DNA from: Symsagittifera roscoffensis
Taxonomy: Eukaryota; Xenacoelomorpha; Acoela; Convolutidae
Length of the DNA stretch: 64,000 bases
NCBI RefSeq assembly: GCF_963678635.1
Contig: NC_087062.1
Span: 29,724,833 to 29,788,832, forward strand
Reading direction: 5' to 3'
Shown: positions 21,938 through 33,033 of the stretch, piece after piece
How the letters are laid out: each line of letters opens with the position of its first letter
Numbering within the stretch: the stretch's first letter is position 1
Made by a program: the position numbers and the translations under genes
The notes under the pieces: model-generated
The model's database searches: none
The model's input: only the letters and a program-made list of their open reading frames with translations
What the model was told of the DNA's origin: nothing

Positions 21938-23224
21938 CTACCTAGTAAGGAATTGCCACCCCTATAAAGAAATAATTCAATGGGTAAGCTTATTTAATTT
22001 TTGTATTTAGTAACCAATCTCTCCCCTTTTTTGCAAAAGTGGGGGAAAGAATTAAAGATATCCGTTAACAGAAACGGTCTATGCTTGGACAGGCCTGATA
22101 GCCTTCCATAGACCCCTTGCGTATCACAGAAACCTCAATTAAACAAGTGAATGATCGATCACATCACTATAAAATTAAATGAAAAAACTAAACAGTAAGT
22201 CAACGTGCGAAAAGCTGATGGAGGTACACAAGACCTGTTTTTGTCTTTTGTCACGTTTTTTTTTATGGTGAAGAGGTTGCTCGGCTGGTCCCACATTAAT
22301 CCTGTCTAGTCAGTCCAACAAATTCGATTTCTTCGTTTTCAGTTTTATTGAGTTGAAACCCTTTATCCACGAGTGGTTAACAGATTATACGACGAACATA
22401 CGAGCTGTTCAGCTCATAACAGGGATCCGCTGTTGTGTCCCATTATTATGACCTACATTTGCTATTTTTTCGGGAAGATGTTGCATAAACTAACTAATTT
22501 TTGAATGAGATGCGGTGTGCTGTTACCAGCCGCTACGTAATGTGTCTCCAAAACACCATTATTGTCAGCCCAGGTTCTATATCCTCCCGAAGATCACGTC
22601 TTTGCCCATGATCACTCAGACGAGGCTGTTTTTACCTGCTCCCGCATGCTGATTGAGCTCACATGTGACACACTGTGCGGGCAAGTTGAGACAAGCGGTT
22701 CCAGAAAATCTCAGTACACCACGCCCATAATTTCACTTCACAAACTCTGGCAGTCCTCGCCACATGCCAACTGGGTCACGTCTCATGATAAACTAGAAAA
22801 ACAACGGCATGCCCCCTCCTTTCTTTCCACATCTTCAGTTGTTCCCACCAAATCACTCTCAGTGGTACCATATCTGTTCCGCATCGTTGCCTCTCCTTGC
22901 CAGATTATTTATGAGGACGTCCTCGTGGCTAGGTACAGCCTCGAATTGCACTGGACGCGCGCACGTCTTACCAGCTAGCCGACAGCTCGAGTCTCAAGTG
23001 TTTGTTTCTTCTCTGCGGCCGCAGTTCCCGATTGACTGCCACCATTAATTTTTTTATTCAGAGCTAGAACTGCCTTGCTTCAGACCATCAAAACCAGGTG
23101 CGTCACACAAACTGACCACAGTGTATTCTCTTTACACTTTCTTGTACATTTCTATCGTCGCCATCAGCAAATTGATGCATCAAAGGTTTTTGGTCCGAGG
23201 ACGCATCCTGTTGCGGCGGAGCAT
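21938..23224. other. Inter-element DNA, one unrecognised plus-strand ORF (22562-22978)
   Basis: This stretch has higher GC than its surroundings from about 22300 to 23050. It holds a 138-residue plus-strand frame (starting MSAQVLYPPEDHVFAHDH) that I do not recognise; two other frames are also fairly open. I see no splice structure or domain motif. It may be old mobile-element or host sequence lying between two proviruses. Confidence 0.3.
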
Positions 23225-23457
23225 TGTAAAAACTCCGTATTTCATAAGTAAATTCCGATTTCAGTTGAATATGTTAACTAACTTAATCTTGCAAAGTGTA
23301 GTAAGAGGGTGAATAATAGAGGTCACACCGAAGGTGACAGGCACACCGTTGGCTGGTACCTGCAGGTATTTAATTATCACCGATTGAGTGACAGATGATT
23401 GACCTGTGAATTGAAATGATGACGAATTGAAACAGATGTAAATAGCACCGTATGACA
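23225..23457 (-). repeat. 3' LTR of the 5.15 kb element
   Basis: 233 bp running from TGTAAAAACTCCG to CGTATGACA on the plus strand, matching 28145-28377 in length and sequence. Confidence 0.88.
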
Positions 23458-23468
23458 TTTCCCCTCTT
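23458..23468 (-). promoter_or_regulatory. Polypurine tract of the 5.15 kb element
   Basis: The minus strand reads AAGAGGGGAAA directly against the LTR start TGTCATAC. This is the expected plus-strand primer and it fixes the LTR boundary. Confidence 0.8.
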
Positions 23469-23587
23469 GTAAAAAAATTTGAAAAAATGTAAAAACTGAA
23501 TGACTGAAACTGCGCGTATGTAAATAAGATTGATGATGATTTTTTTAAGTACTCAAAAAAAGTCAAATTTTTTTTTTATGGCTGCAA

Positions 23588-24300
23588 CTAAATATTGAAC
23601 AAAAAAAATACCGCCGAAGGCGATGAACCAATGAATTTTTGGTAGACCCTTTGACAAAGCAAACCAGCCTCTAGGACTCTAGAAAATTTTAACAGCTTTT
23701 GAGTTTGATTTCCTTTTTGATCCTCCTTTTCATTTTCTATTTCTTCCCCTCCTCGGTTTTCTTTGTGATGTGGTCGATCATGACTTGTGATGTGGTCGAT
23801 CATGAGGTTTCTTAGAACAGTATTTGTTTCCTTCCCATGGTGAGCTTCAAATGGTGTTAGCTTAGTCGTAGCGTTAACACAAAACCTAAGCGTCCCAAGT
23901 GCTCGTTCCAACATTTTCCCCAACTGATTTTTTCTTTCGCGTACGTGAGAATTGAGTTTTTTTAAGTTCCTTTTGTTCTCTCCACGCATCCGGTAGCGCG
24001 ATGGTCATTCGCAGGCGATTTTACTATAACGATTCACTCCGTGTTACAAAATCGTTCAATTTCATTAGACATGAAATTTGTTCCCTGATCTATGTGAATC
24101 CTTTGGGGCACACCGTGGGTTATGATATTTGTTCTCGAAAAACTAAGTTTTTGTCGGATTTATTAATTGCACAGACCATAGCCGATGACCAGCGAGAGAA
24201 ATGATCCACTGCTACAATAACGTATTTCTTGACTCATTTAGATAAATAATGGGACTTCAAAAATCAATTTGTACCGCTTCATTAGGTTCCTTAGGTTCTA
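23588..24300 (-). pseudogene. Integrase remnant of the 5.15 kb element
   Basis: The minus strand around 24255-24285 encodes EPNEAVQIDF, carrying the first catalytic Asp. Decayed core sequence follows. The frame 23588-23989 (133 aa) then holds the post-catalytic region with LERALGTLRFCVNATTKLTPF followed by E-A-H-H-G-K, the conserved P-F-E-A-x-x-G-K motif of Ty3 integrases. The second Asp and the Glu lie in broken sequence in between. Not functional. Confidence 0.7.
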
Positions 24301-25479
24301 CAACTTGTCCCATATCCTGTTTTGATATTAAGTTTTTGAGGTTCTCACCCTACTATGTACACTCTGTGCAACTCTCGGCCATAGAAGCTATGGAACGGTA
24401 GATATACGGGTACCGAATATCCTTGGCGGCCTGGAACAAGTTTGATTTACTATGATGGTAATAGTGTATACTGTTGTTAATGGCTGTAGTCAGAGAGTAT
24501 GGAATCACAAGTTTGTCGTCCATCCACACAACGTTCTATCGTACATACATGTCGTTTATGAATTCCGCATAGTACCGGTTCATAGCTTATGTTTTGGCAT
24601 GAATGTTTGGGTCCCCTTCTTTGATCATCTCTCGCATAGCACTCAGTTGTGGATCGGATTGGTAACTGGATTCAATAAATTGTAAGTTAAAAAGTTCCGG
24701 TAAAGATGTAAGTTTACTAACTACTTTCTATCCCCGCCGTACAATGGACATTACTAAATTGTTAGGATCAACTGCTGGAATGGTTTCGCCGGCGAACGCC
24801 GAGGGTAATGAAAGAACTGTGTTTGTTTTTATTGATCTTGATTCTTTAGTTATTGCTTCTAAACTCGCTGTTGTCGTTACGGGTATTTCTTTTATTTCGT
24901 CACTACTACTATGTAAGCTAGGATGTCGATTTAAAAATTGCCTGAATTTCTTAAAAATTCTATCCATGGTTTTTTCAATAACATGGTTTTTTCAATTTGA
25001 TTTCAATATAATAAAAGACCCGACTAAATTTTCATCCAATTTAGTTGACCGCCGGAGTATTCCACGTGTTCGTTTCTCTTGGCTAATTCGTTCTCGCATG
25101 ACACGACGCCCTCTACTGGCGAATTGTGTTACGAAAATTTGCAAAGCGCATGCGATTTAGTTATTTGCTTTTGATGTGCGAGAAATACCGGTACCGCGGC
25201 GGAATTGTTTTGATCGTATCTCAAGGCGCTACGTATTGATCTAATTTTAGCCATGTGAACATGCTATCATACGCGCTGACTGGTACCGCAGCGCCATTTG
25301 AATTACGAGATAAGTAATCCTCCAAACCAATTTTCGCACCTGGCTAATGCTCTACTTCGAAAGGTAATTAAACGAACTTACCATCTTGTAAGCCGGCTGA
25401 ACGTCGTCTTGTTCTTTTTTGTTTTCGTTCAAAAGAGATACTAAAGCTTTATGATCATATTCACGTAGAAATTTCTGCC
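24301..25479 (-). pseudogene. RNase H-integrase connector region of the 5.15 kb element, decayed
   Basis: Between the RNase H and integrase remnants there are short coding-like pieces, for example 24728-24967 on the minus strand (79 aa, starting MDRIFKKFRQFLNRH). No catalytic motif is recognisable. The region is placed by position only. Confidence 0.35.
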
Positions 25480-25800
25480 CAACACAAAATTGTGAAAATA
25501 ATCGGCACCCCATATCACCGCTAAGGTTTCAAGTTCGTTTGTTGAGTATTTCTTTTCAGCCTCGTTCAAGAATCTTGAAGCAGTCGAAATGGGCCTCCAC
25601 CCTTCGGGGCCTAGTTGTTACAGCATCGCCCCCAATCCATTGTGGCTTGCGTCACAAACAATGCGGATGTCACGATGCACATCAAAATGCCGTAGCTCGA
25701 CAATGTTTGCCACTTGCAGTTTCAAACTTTCAAATGCCGACTGGCACTTGTCCGACCATATTAAATCGTTTTTTCGACTAAGTAAGGGACACTAAATTTC
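25480..25800 (-). pseudogene. RNase H remnant of the 5.15 kb element
   Basis: The minus strand encodes the RT thumb-to-RNase H transition W-S-D-K-C-Q-S-A-F-E-S-L-K and then VCDASHNGLGAML with the catalytic Asp, broken soon after by a stop. RPISTASRFLNEAEKKYST then E-L-E-T-L-A-V-I-W-G follows, with the conserved Glu. This is the canonical order for Ty3/gypsy RNase H. Confidence 0.75.
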
Positions 25801-25879
25801 GGCTACCGCTGGTAGATAGTTGTAGACTATTGATTGAACCCATAAAAGACTTTAGCTGTGACAACGTCCGCGGCGGTTT

Positions 25880-26484
25880 TCAGGCTTTTATCTGTTCGAT
25901 TTTCCGCACCAACGGTGTAATTCTCGTCGGTCTAATTTTGTGCCCCAGCCACTCGCAGTCCTTTTGCGCGAATCTGCATTTTGATAATTTTAGCGACATA
26001 TTTTCTTTATCTAGCTTGTGCAAGATTTTTTCATCAGTGGAGATATGATTAATCTCCGACCCTTTCGTGATCACTAGAATATCATCAATGAACGAGTGGG
26101 CTTGGGGAAACTCCAAAAGAAAACTATCCGTCGTTCGTCGAAATTCCGAATCGTTGTATGGCCGTAAAAACCGGTTTTAAAACGGTACATAACCATCGAC
26201 TTTCCCCCAACAAAAGAAAAGTTACAATGAACGCTCGTATCCGCACTCAGAGGAAGTTGCCCATACGCGTACGTCGAATCTATTGTTGTAAAGAAAATAT
26301 CCCCCGGTTTTTTTTCACTTGTCGTTTGTCCGACGGTATCCATCCGTTCTTCAATATTCGGCATTTGGACTTGTTTGTTCAGTTCTTTAGATTCCAATGC
26401 TAATTTTACTAACCCATCCTTCTTTGCTGTAATGAAGATTGGCGAAACGAAGTATTTATCCGAACATGCGTTCAATTTTTTCAA
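25880..26484 (-). pseudogene. Reverse transcriptase remnant of the 5.15 kb element
   Basis: Two overlapping frames share the RT. 26074-26484 encodes SPIFITAKKDG, LALESKELNKQ, MPNIEER and TTIDSTYAYGQLPL (first catalytic Asp). 25880-26116 encodes FIDDILVIT (the Y/F-x-D-D box) and CRFAQKDCEWLGHKI (thumb). A frameshift in the overlap (26074-26116) separates them. The typical F-x-x-M-P-F-G-L segment is degraded. Confidence 0.8.
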
Positions 26485-26651
26485 TATGAGCCTGTATCAA
26501 CAATTTCGTAATTTCCTTATCTATCTTTTCTTGTAGCGTGATCGCAACTCGCCGTCTTTTTTATTGCACTGGGTTTAATTTTTCAAAAAAATTCGCCTGC
26601 ACTTTATAGTTCTTAAATTTTCCTACTCGGTTGAAAAGTTTTGCAAATTGA

Positions 26652-27278
26652 TTACTGAAATATTCCTGCCACGGAGTCAATTGGTTCTAGATCGTCCGCC
26701 CTGTCTTGATCAATCGCCATCACCGTGCCTTCAGGTTGTTGTTGGATTAGTTTCAGTCCCAGTTTGTCCATAAAATCCCGTCCAATTATCGATGGTCTGT
26801 TTCCTCCTATCACTCGTATCCTTGCCGTGGTGTTCCATCCGTTTGATTCTGGTTGTACAGCCATAGCTCTATGCAACTTCAATGGGTTTTTACCATAATC
26901 GCGGTACTCCTTGTCCTCTGGTGTCAAGTTCTCCAATCTAATGTTTGGTGCACCCAAGGTGCTTCTTAGTTTGTCCACCGTAAAAATTGAGATAGAGGAT
27001 CCGCTGTCTATCCAAAGTCGCGTAGCTCTCTTGGTAATCTTTACTGATAACTGCAATCCCGCCACTTTGAGCTCTGTAGCCTCTTTGGATCGAATTGCCA
27101 TTACGACGTAGTCGCCCGAACTGTCGGTGTATTCCAAAATCTCCCCGTCTTGTTCCTGGATTGTATATACTCTCCCTCTTCCCCTACTGAGTGTATTTTT
27201 GCTTCGGCAAGTCCTTTCATGGTGTCCAATTTTCCTGCAGTGATTACATGTAACATTCTTCGCTGGGCATTTAATCAT
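26652..27278 (-). CDS. Nucleocapsid zinc knuckle and protease of the 5.15 kb element (208 aa)
   Basis: This open 208-residue frame starts with CNHCRKIGHHERTC (C11-x2-C14-x4-H19-x4-C24), a CCHC zinc knuckle that packages RNA. A linker follows, then LWIDSGSSISIFTV with the D91-S92-G93 aspartic-protease active site. The late motif PSIIGRDFMDKLGL is the I-I/L-G-R-D-x-x strand near the protease C-terminus. The frame is truncated before RT by a stop near 26652. Confidence 0.82.
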   Translation of the reverse strand: MIKCPAKNVTCNHCRKIGHHERTCRSKNTLSRGRGRVYTIQEQDGEILEYTDSSGDYVVMAIRSKEATELKVAGLQLSVKITKRATRLWIDSGSSISIFTVDKLRSTLGAPNIRLENLTPEDKEYRDYGKNPLKLHRAMAVQPESNGWNTTARIRVIGGNRPSIIGRDFMDKLGLKLIQQQPEGTVMAIDQDRADDLEPIDSVAGIFQ

Positions 27279-28060
27279 ATGCTCTGGCGTAAACCCGGGT
27301 TGGTCTTAGTTGAAGCATTTCTTACTCGTTTGATTATATGCCCCTCCTCTTGCAAATCCGCGTCCAGAATATGATCCTCTTCCTCGTTGCCGTGAGTTTC
27401 TGTATCTCCTCGGATAATTCTTATCGGTTCCTGCTTGATCTGTAGACCACCTCCCGATGGTGTTGACCATGTTCCTCCTTCGGTATTTGTAGAGACATAA
27501 GACTTTGCGTATTTATTTCCTCTCTCGTAGGACAAAGCTATTTTGTAAATTTCTTCCGGCGTCTTTCTTGATCGACAGAGCTCATTCTGTCCTTCCCGAT
27601 TGTTCATATTAACAATGAAAACATCCCGCAATATGCAATCCTCCAATGTGCCAAAATTAAACCTCGACACCAATCCGCTGAGATCTGAGTGAAATTGCTC
27701 AAGTGATTAGTTGATTTGATGTTTGGGTGATAGTAGCTGGAAAGTCTCATAAGTTTCATTTCTTTCCTTTTTGAATTCTGCCTCCAATGCGTCTACTACC
27801 CTAGGATAGTGTGTTGCCCCAAGATTCATATGTGGTCGTCGTTTATGGAATTCCTCCTGCCCTTTCTCCCCCAGGCACAGGTATAAGTTTGAGACTAAAA
27901 ATTGCTTGCAGATCATTCTGTTCTTGCCATCGACTTCCTCTACCCATGCTGTTATCTGAGCTTCTGTAAGTAATCCATCAAAGTAAAAGTTCTTAGGGTT
28001 AATTCGGTGTTTGGCCACCATTACCCATTGAAAGCGTGTGTACCAAAATTCGCAAAGCAT
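27275..28060 (-). pseudogene. Gag capsid region of the 5.15 kb element, split in two frames
   Basis: Two adjoining frames (27707 up to a likely start near 28060, and 27275-27673) make one gag. The first holds GLLTEAQITAWVEEVDGKN and a retrotransposon capsid stretch (RVVDALEAEFKKERNETYE, TFQLLSPKHQ). The second continues RFNFGTLEDCILRDVFIVNM and then a charged linker leading to the zinc knuckle. A stop near 27707 separates them. The upstream ATG at 28165 lies inside the LTR and is probably not the start. Confidence 0.7.
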
Positions 28061-28130
28061 TGGCGGCTCACTGTATATTGTGGGCCAGAATCCAGTTATT
28101 CCCAATGTGTTTCCCCCCCCCACTTGGACC

Positions 28131-28144
28131 TGCTGGCTGCGCCA
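28131..28144 (-). promoter_or_regulatory. Primer-binding site of the 5.15 kb element
   Basis: Directly next to the 5' LTR the minus strand reads TGGCGCAGCCAGCA. TGGCGCAG is the start of the serine-tRNA-type primer site common in gypsy elements; later bases deviate. Confidence 0.65.
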
Positions 28145-28377
28145 TATAAGAACTCCGTATTGCAATAGTAAATTCCTATTTCAGTTGAATATGTTAACTA
28201 GCTTAATCTTGCAAAGTGTAGTAAAAGAGTGGATAACAAAGGTCACACCGAAGGTGACAGACACACCGTTGGCTGGTACCTGCAGGTATTTAATTAGCAC
28301 CGATAGAGTGACAGATGATTGACATGTGAATTGAAATGATGACAAAGCGAAACAGATGTAAATAGCACTATATGATA
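28145..28377 (-). repeat. 5' LTR of the 5.15 kb element
   Basis: 233 bp, same length as the other copy. Its terminus next to the primer site is TATA in place of TACA, and its outer end reads TATC in place of TGTC, so both terminal dinucleotides are mutated. Confidence 0.85.
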
Positions 28378-29429
28378 CCATAAATGGAAAGTTCAACCCA
28401 GCAAGTATCACCAGCTGTTGGTTGCAACCCGTCCGCAGCAACAAGCGTGATCTTTTAAGACATGGCAGCCCCAGGCAAGCACATAAATTTTGTTTTGGGT
28501 TCGAAGAATGCCGAGGAAGAGTTTCCATAATCTGAGTCATCTATGACGGGTGTATGGCCCTGTTGCATTCCGCTACCGGGTACCTCTCAAGTTGCGGTTC
28601 TACCAAAAGAAGCTTTGTATACCTCTCTTCCGACAAATAACAATTAACACTGGATTCAAGGATGCGAGAAGACTGGTTCCCCTTGAACACTGCAGGAAGG
28701 AGATCCGGAAACTGCGGTTTTGGCATCCGATGAGTATGGAACCAATCTTCAGTTTGATGTCAGCCTTTCAATCAGTCTCTCCGCATTGACCTACTGCTTG
28801 AAATCTACTGGCCCATACAGCGTGTAGTGAGCAACTCCCATTTTCACAAGCGTGAAATCCTTGGCCTGAAAAAAATTGGACGCATTGTGATTGCTAAATT
28901 TCTCGTGTCCATTCACATATACCGTCATTTCTTGGTGACCACTGTCTCGTAGCTTTCATAAGCTCCTGTCCACTTCCGAGGTCACTGGTGTCGAATCAGA
29001 GGAAGACATGGAGCTCTTGATTGCTGCCACATTGTCAAACTTCTTATAACTCGTGTTGCAATATATCAACAGGACAGAGAATACAGGCATCGTCACTGTT
29101 CTGTCGGCAAAAATTGGCCCCACTTGGAGGCTGTATCCAAGGGGACTTCCTAAGGGGCTAGTGAGGAAGACTTGGATTGTTTTTGAGCCAGCTGAGTTCC
29201 CTCCTTGCCAGAGGCCCACCATTTGTCTTGCAGTAGCAGCGATTGCGGTTGAGTTTGCGAGGAAGCTGATGACCATTACCCTAGGAAGGAAGTCCATCAT
29301 GGGGTTTATTGTCAAGTATGGTTTGACGTCTGCTCTTCTGTCATCTTTTCCAATTTGCTTACAGTCTAACTCCCGTTTTAATTAACGTCTCAGCCCAGTG
29401 AAGTGCGCCCTTTTATTCTACTTCAAAGT
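28378..29429. other. Unassigned region with coding-like stretches on the minus strand
   Basis: The minus strand has an open stretch from about 29380 to 28956. Its 119-residue part from ATG 29315 contains LWQGGNSAGSKTIQVFLTSP, a hydrophobic run (MPVFSVLLIY) and a Ser-rich end. A second frame lies at 28541-28726 (61 aa). The plus strand is also fairly open at 29053-29385. Codon content is less AT-rich than the flanks, suggesting old coding DNA (host gene fragment or mobile element). I do not recognise a family. Confidence 0.25.
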
Positions 29430-29873
29430 TTATGAAAAAATACTAATCATACAAGCATTAGAGAGAGAAACAATTTTATTGGTACATTCAGAATCCAAAA
29501 GAAAATTGGCTGGTAGGCATTCATTGCCTACATACAAATGTACAATAGTGCACGTCATATAAGCATATATAATATAATATAATGTATAAATATGTAATAC
29601 AACAGGAATACTTTTGTAAATTATCCTAAAATCTTTCCAGCTTTTCCCAAACTTGTGTAAAAAAGGAGACATTAGAAATAGCTTAAGATAAACCTCATTA
29701 GTGAGATTTTTAAAACGTCCCAGAGATAATAAGGGGTTCTTAATTTTTTTCTTAAGGGTGTTCCACCAAACAACGGTTTTTATGGAAAAAATGCCTTTTC
29801 GATTATTTGAGATTTCGGTATTTGTTTGATGAAAAAAGTAAACCTGTTCTTTGGCTTTCAACAATTTTCGCAT
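29430..29873 (-). pseudogene. C-terminal remnant of a non-LTR retrotransposon reverse transcriptase (147 aa)
   Basis: The frame contains FSIKTVVWWNTLKKKIKNP then LLSLGRFKNLTNEVYLKLF. This matches the recurrent tail of CR1/L2/jockey-like RT proteins, where a W-N-S/T-L-P motif is followed by I-K/R-x-S-x-S-L-x-x-F-K-x-x-L-K and a short C-terminal end. The remaining residues are divergent. There are no RT catalytic boxes here, so it is a 5'-truncated copy or fragment, as LINE insertions usually are. No poly-A tail or target duplication could be defined. Confidence 0.45.
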
Positions 29874-30281
29874 TTAGCAATTTCTGACTTTGAAATGCTG
29901 CGAGTCGATTATTTTGATATTTAAAGAAGTAAATGCGACATTTAAATGAGACATTATACAAAAATATAAAAGAGACATTAGTACATTTTGCTAAAATGAA
30001 ATCATCGAATTTCCAAGAAAACTTCTCTCTTTTTTTGGCATAAAATTCAGTGTATCGTCATAAATGAAAAAAAAAACTTTTTGTTAAGCATAATTGCTAA
30101 TCATACAATTTCCATTTATGGAAAAACTATGACTATTATTTTTTGATGGCAACAGCAAGAAATATCGAAATTGCCCCCGAAAATTTTTTCAATCGCAAAA
30201 CGAAATTTGCCCTCAAACAAACAATTTTTTATTTAAAAAAAATTCAATTAACAATTAGTTTTTTTGTGTGCATAATAAGTG
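29874..30281. other. AT-rich region without recognisable features
   Basis: About 400 bp of AT-rich sequence with homopolymer runs. I see no gene, RNA or repeat family here. Confidence 0.5.
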
Positions 30282-30656
30282 TAGGTCCGGGTTGGCCCCC
30301 TCATAGAGTAATTTCGGTTGAGGTACACCGTCTGTTCGGCACGCTATCTTAATTTCGGCCGGACAGACTCGTGCGACTTTTGAGTCTAAAACCAATCCTA
30401 ACCTTATTCTTTTTTTTTTCTATTCTCAATAAATCTAGTATATGCCGGTATTCTTGCGAAGTTACAGGAGAGAAAGAACCAACTGATTTCTAATCTGTAT
30501 TATATTTTCTCTGGCTGAGACTATGAATAGTTTCAGCTGTACAATTTAGAGTAAGTTTTAGTGATGGACCTTGATTGGTTAATTATAAATATTTTATAGT
30601 GATAAGTATCACGGTATATAATAAAAATTTTAAATACAAGTTTTGAATAGTTTCTA
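30282..30656 (-). repeat. Diverged LTR related to the 18.6 kb provirus
   Basis: The sequence TCATAGAGTAATTTCGG through the T-rich middle, the GATTGGTTAAT...TTTTATAGTGATAA segment and CCATCTGGGG parallels 3303-3730, with many substitutions and indels. It continues past the LTR end into the same adjoining internal sequence as the left LTR of the provirus, so it is the 3' end of a related minus-oriented element. Confidence 0.75.
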
Positions 30657-33033
30657 TCCATCTGGGGTATAGGAAGTTTTGTGAATCAAAGTTTTTATAA
30701 AGAAAGCATAATGAAGATTTTTTTCTTGTTTGTAACCTTTTTCTTTCTTTCGTGTTAATCGTTTTGTCCGTTGTTTTTTGGTTGCGTCCTTTTCTTAAAA
30801 ACGGTTTGCCTTTGATTTGTGTTGACTTCGATTTTTTTAAGGTGTTATGTGGTCTTAATACAATTTTGATTTGTAATTCAAAAAAAATATTATCCACTTA
30901 GATCTGGTATGGGTATATTAGAACTTTTTTGTACATGTCGGTAATGTGGAGGGTCTAATAAAAGGCGTTGGTTACTTAAATTTTTGATTCCTTAGTGTGA
31001 CCAGGTTGAAGGAAAGTTTTAAACGTGTGAAAGCTGTTCAATTTTGTTATAAGTTAGTTTATGGAGCATGAAATTAATTTATACAATACAATTTTCATGC
31101 AAAGCTTTCAAGTGTTTCAGAGAGAGTGTACGAAAAATCGGCAATATCAAGCAGCGAACTGGAGTGTTCAAAGTGTTTTGCACACATAAAAAGGTTAAAT
31201 TTATCTTTACTTTCTTGCTCAGATATTATTTCGATATATTGTACGACAATTTCAGCACAAGAATGTTTTTATTTACTGCGTCATTATACATTTTATTTCA
31301 CAATTTAGATTTTACTGCGATCGCTCAGCTTTTTCATTGAAAAGTTTTACTTAATTGTTTATTAATTTTATATGGCTTTTTTATTCAAAAATTTTTTGAT
31401 AAAGTCAAAAAAAAAGATGGCAATCTACAATCAAGTATTATATTTTCTCTGGCTGAAACTATGAATAGTTTCAGCTGTACAGTTTAGAGTAAGTTTTAGT
31501 GATGGATCTTGATTGGTTAATTATAAATATTTTATAGTGATAAATATCACGGTATATAAAAAAATTTTCAAATACAAGTTTTGAACAGTTTCCATCCATC
31601 TGGGGTATAGGAAGTTTTGTTAATCAAAGTTTTGATACGGAAAGCAGAATGGAGTTTCTTCTAGATTTTTGAGGAGAAAGTAGAATGATAGTGTCAGCAA
31701 AGTACATGTGATAAGATTGATTGAGATAGAGAGATTGTTGTGAAACCAAAAAGATCGCATTGAACATTCAGATTTGTGTTAAAGAAGTATCGAGTTGGAA
31801 AGTTAGAGCGAGACTACGAGCAATCTCAACTCTTCATTTGTATTGATCGAGACAAATGGTTGACTTCTATGAGTGAAGGGCCAAGTGACAGGATACGTAT
31901 GCTTGAGTTTGAACATGGAGTTGGCTACTGTTCCTTTTCAATGGACAATTCTGTTGTGATGTCGGCTCCATACTTTATAACCTGTGAGAGTTTTGATGCG
32001 GCCAGCAAAACCAAGAGACTTGCCATTCCATAAACGAAATGTCGTCGAGTTTTCATATCCTTCTTGCAGCGCGTTTCTTCTGCTCTATGAAATCTGTACA
32101 TTATAAATATTTGCATTTTAATGACTCAGTTTTAGTTATGATCTCATTAGTTATTTTCGCAAAAGCTTTTAATTACTTCAGTTATTTTAAAAAGTTACTC
32201 ACCCTGGAAACATTTTTTTTGGAAAATTGAATGAGTTGGGTTCTAAGCACATGCTTAAGATGTCCATCGAACGGCTGATGGGTTAGGCCAGTTGAGCTAT
32301 ACTCATGAGTGTTTCTTTGGGAAGTTTCTTTTCTTGTTTGTAACCTTTTTCTTTCTTTTGTGCTTATCGTTTTGTCAGTTGTTTTTTTTTGTTTTTTGGT
32401 TGCGTCCTTTTCTTAAAAACAGTTTGCCTTTGATTTTTGTTGACTTGGATTTTTTTAAGGTTTTATGTGGTCTTAATAAAATTTTGATTGTAATTCAAAA
32501 CAAAATATTATCCAGTTTGATCTGGATGTCGGTAATTTTGAGGGGCTAGTAAAAGGCGTTGGTTACTTAAATTTTTGATTCCTTAGTGTGACCAGGTTGA
32601 AGGGAACTTTTAAACGTGTGAAAGCTGTTCAATTTTGTTATAAGTTAGTTTGTGAAGCTTGAAATTAATTTATTCAATACAATTGTCATGCGAAGCTTAC
32701 AAGAGTTTCAGAGAAAGTGTACGAAAAATCGGCAATATCAAGCAGCGAACTGGAGTGTTCAAAGTGTTTTGCACACATAAAAAGGTTAAATTTATCTTTA
32801 CTTTCTTGCTCAGATATTATTTCGATATATTGTACGACAATTTCAGCACTAGAAAGTTTTTATTTACAGCGTCATTATACATTTTATTTCACAATTTGGA
32901 TTTTACTGCGATCGGTTAGCTTTTTTATTGAAAAATTTTACTTAACTGTTTATGATTTTTATATGGCTCTTTTATTCAAAAATTTTTTGATAAAATTTAA
33001 AAGAAAGATGGCAATCTACAATCATATAAAATG
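30485..33033 (-). repeat. Two tandem copies of a fragment from a related provirus (LTR end plus adjoining region)
   Basis: 30498-31430 and 31434-33033 are homologous. Both start in the LTR-like TATTATATTTTCTCTGGCTGA and share the TTTCTTGTTTGTAACC and GATTCCTTAGTGTGACCAGG blocks. Both end with a near-identical 290 bp stretch (31069-31350 versus 32659-32945). The first copy lacks about 650 bp present in the second (roughly 31650-32320). The second copy keeps the Donor-like AGTTACTCACC context (32190-32202) also found at 4350 in the provirus. Confidence 0.75.

Larger units (their letters stand above)
23225..28377 (-). mobile_element. 5.15 kb Ty3/gypsy-type LTR retrotransposon, decayed (minus strand)
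   Basis: Two 233 bp direct repeats flank a minus-strand series: gag capsid, CCHC knuckle, protease, RT, RNase H, integrase. Ends are TGTCATAC...TTTTTACA in element orientation. A clear polypurine tract lies next to the 3' LTR and a TGGCGCAG primer site next to the 5' LTR. Frames are interrupted repeatedly, so the copy is dead. Flanks GCAT and CCAT would be a 4-bp target duplication with one mismatch. The LTRs are roughly 90 percent alike by eye, older than those of the 18.6 kb provirus. Confidence 0.88.

Noticed and set aside
22562-22978. A host gene on the plus strand between the two proviruses
   Set aside because: The frame has no recognisable domain or splice sites, and neighbouring frames are equally open; listed only as unassigned sequence.
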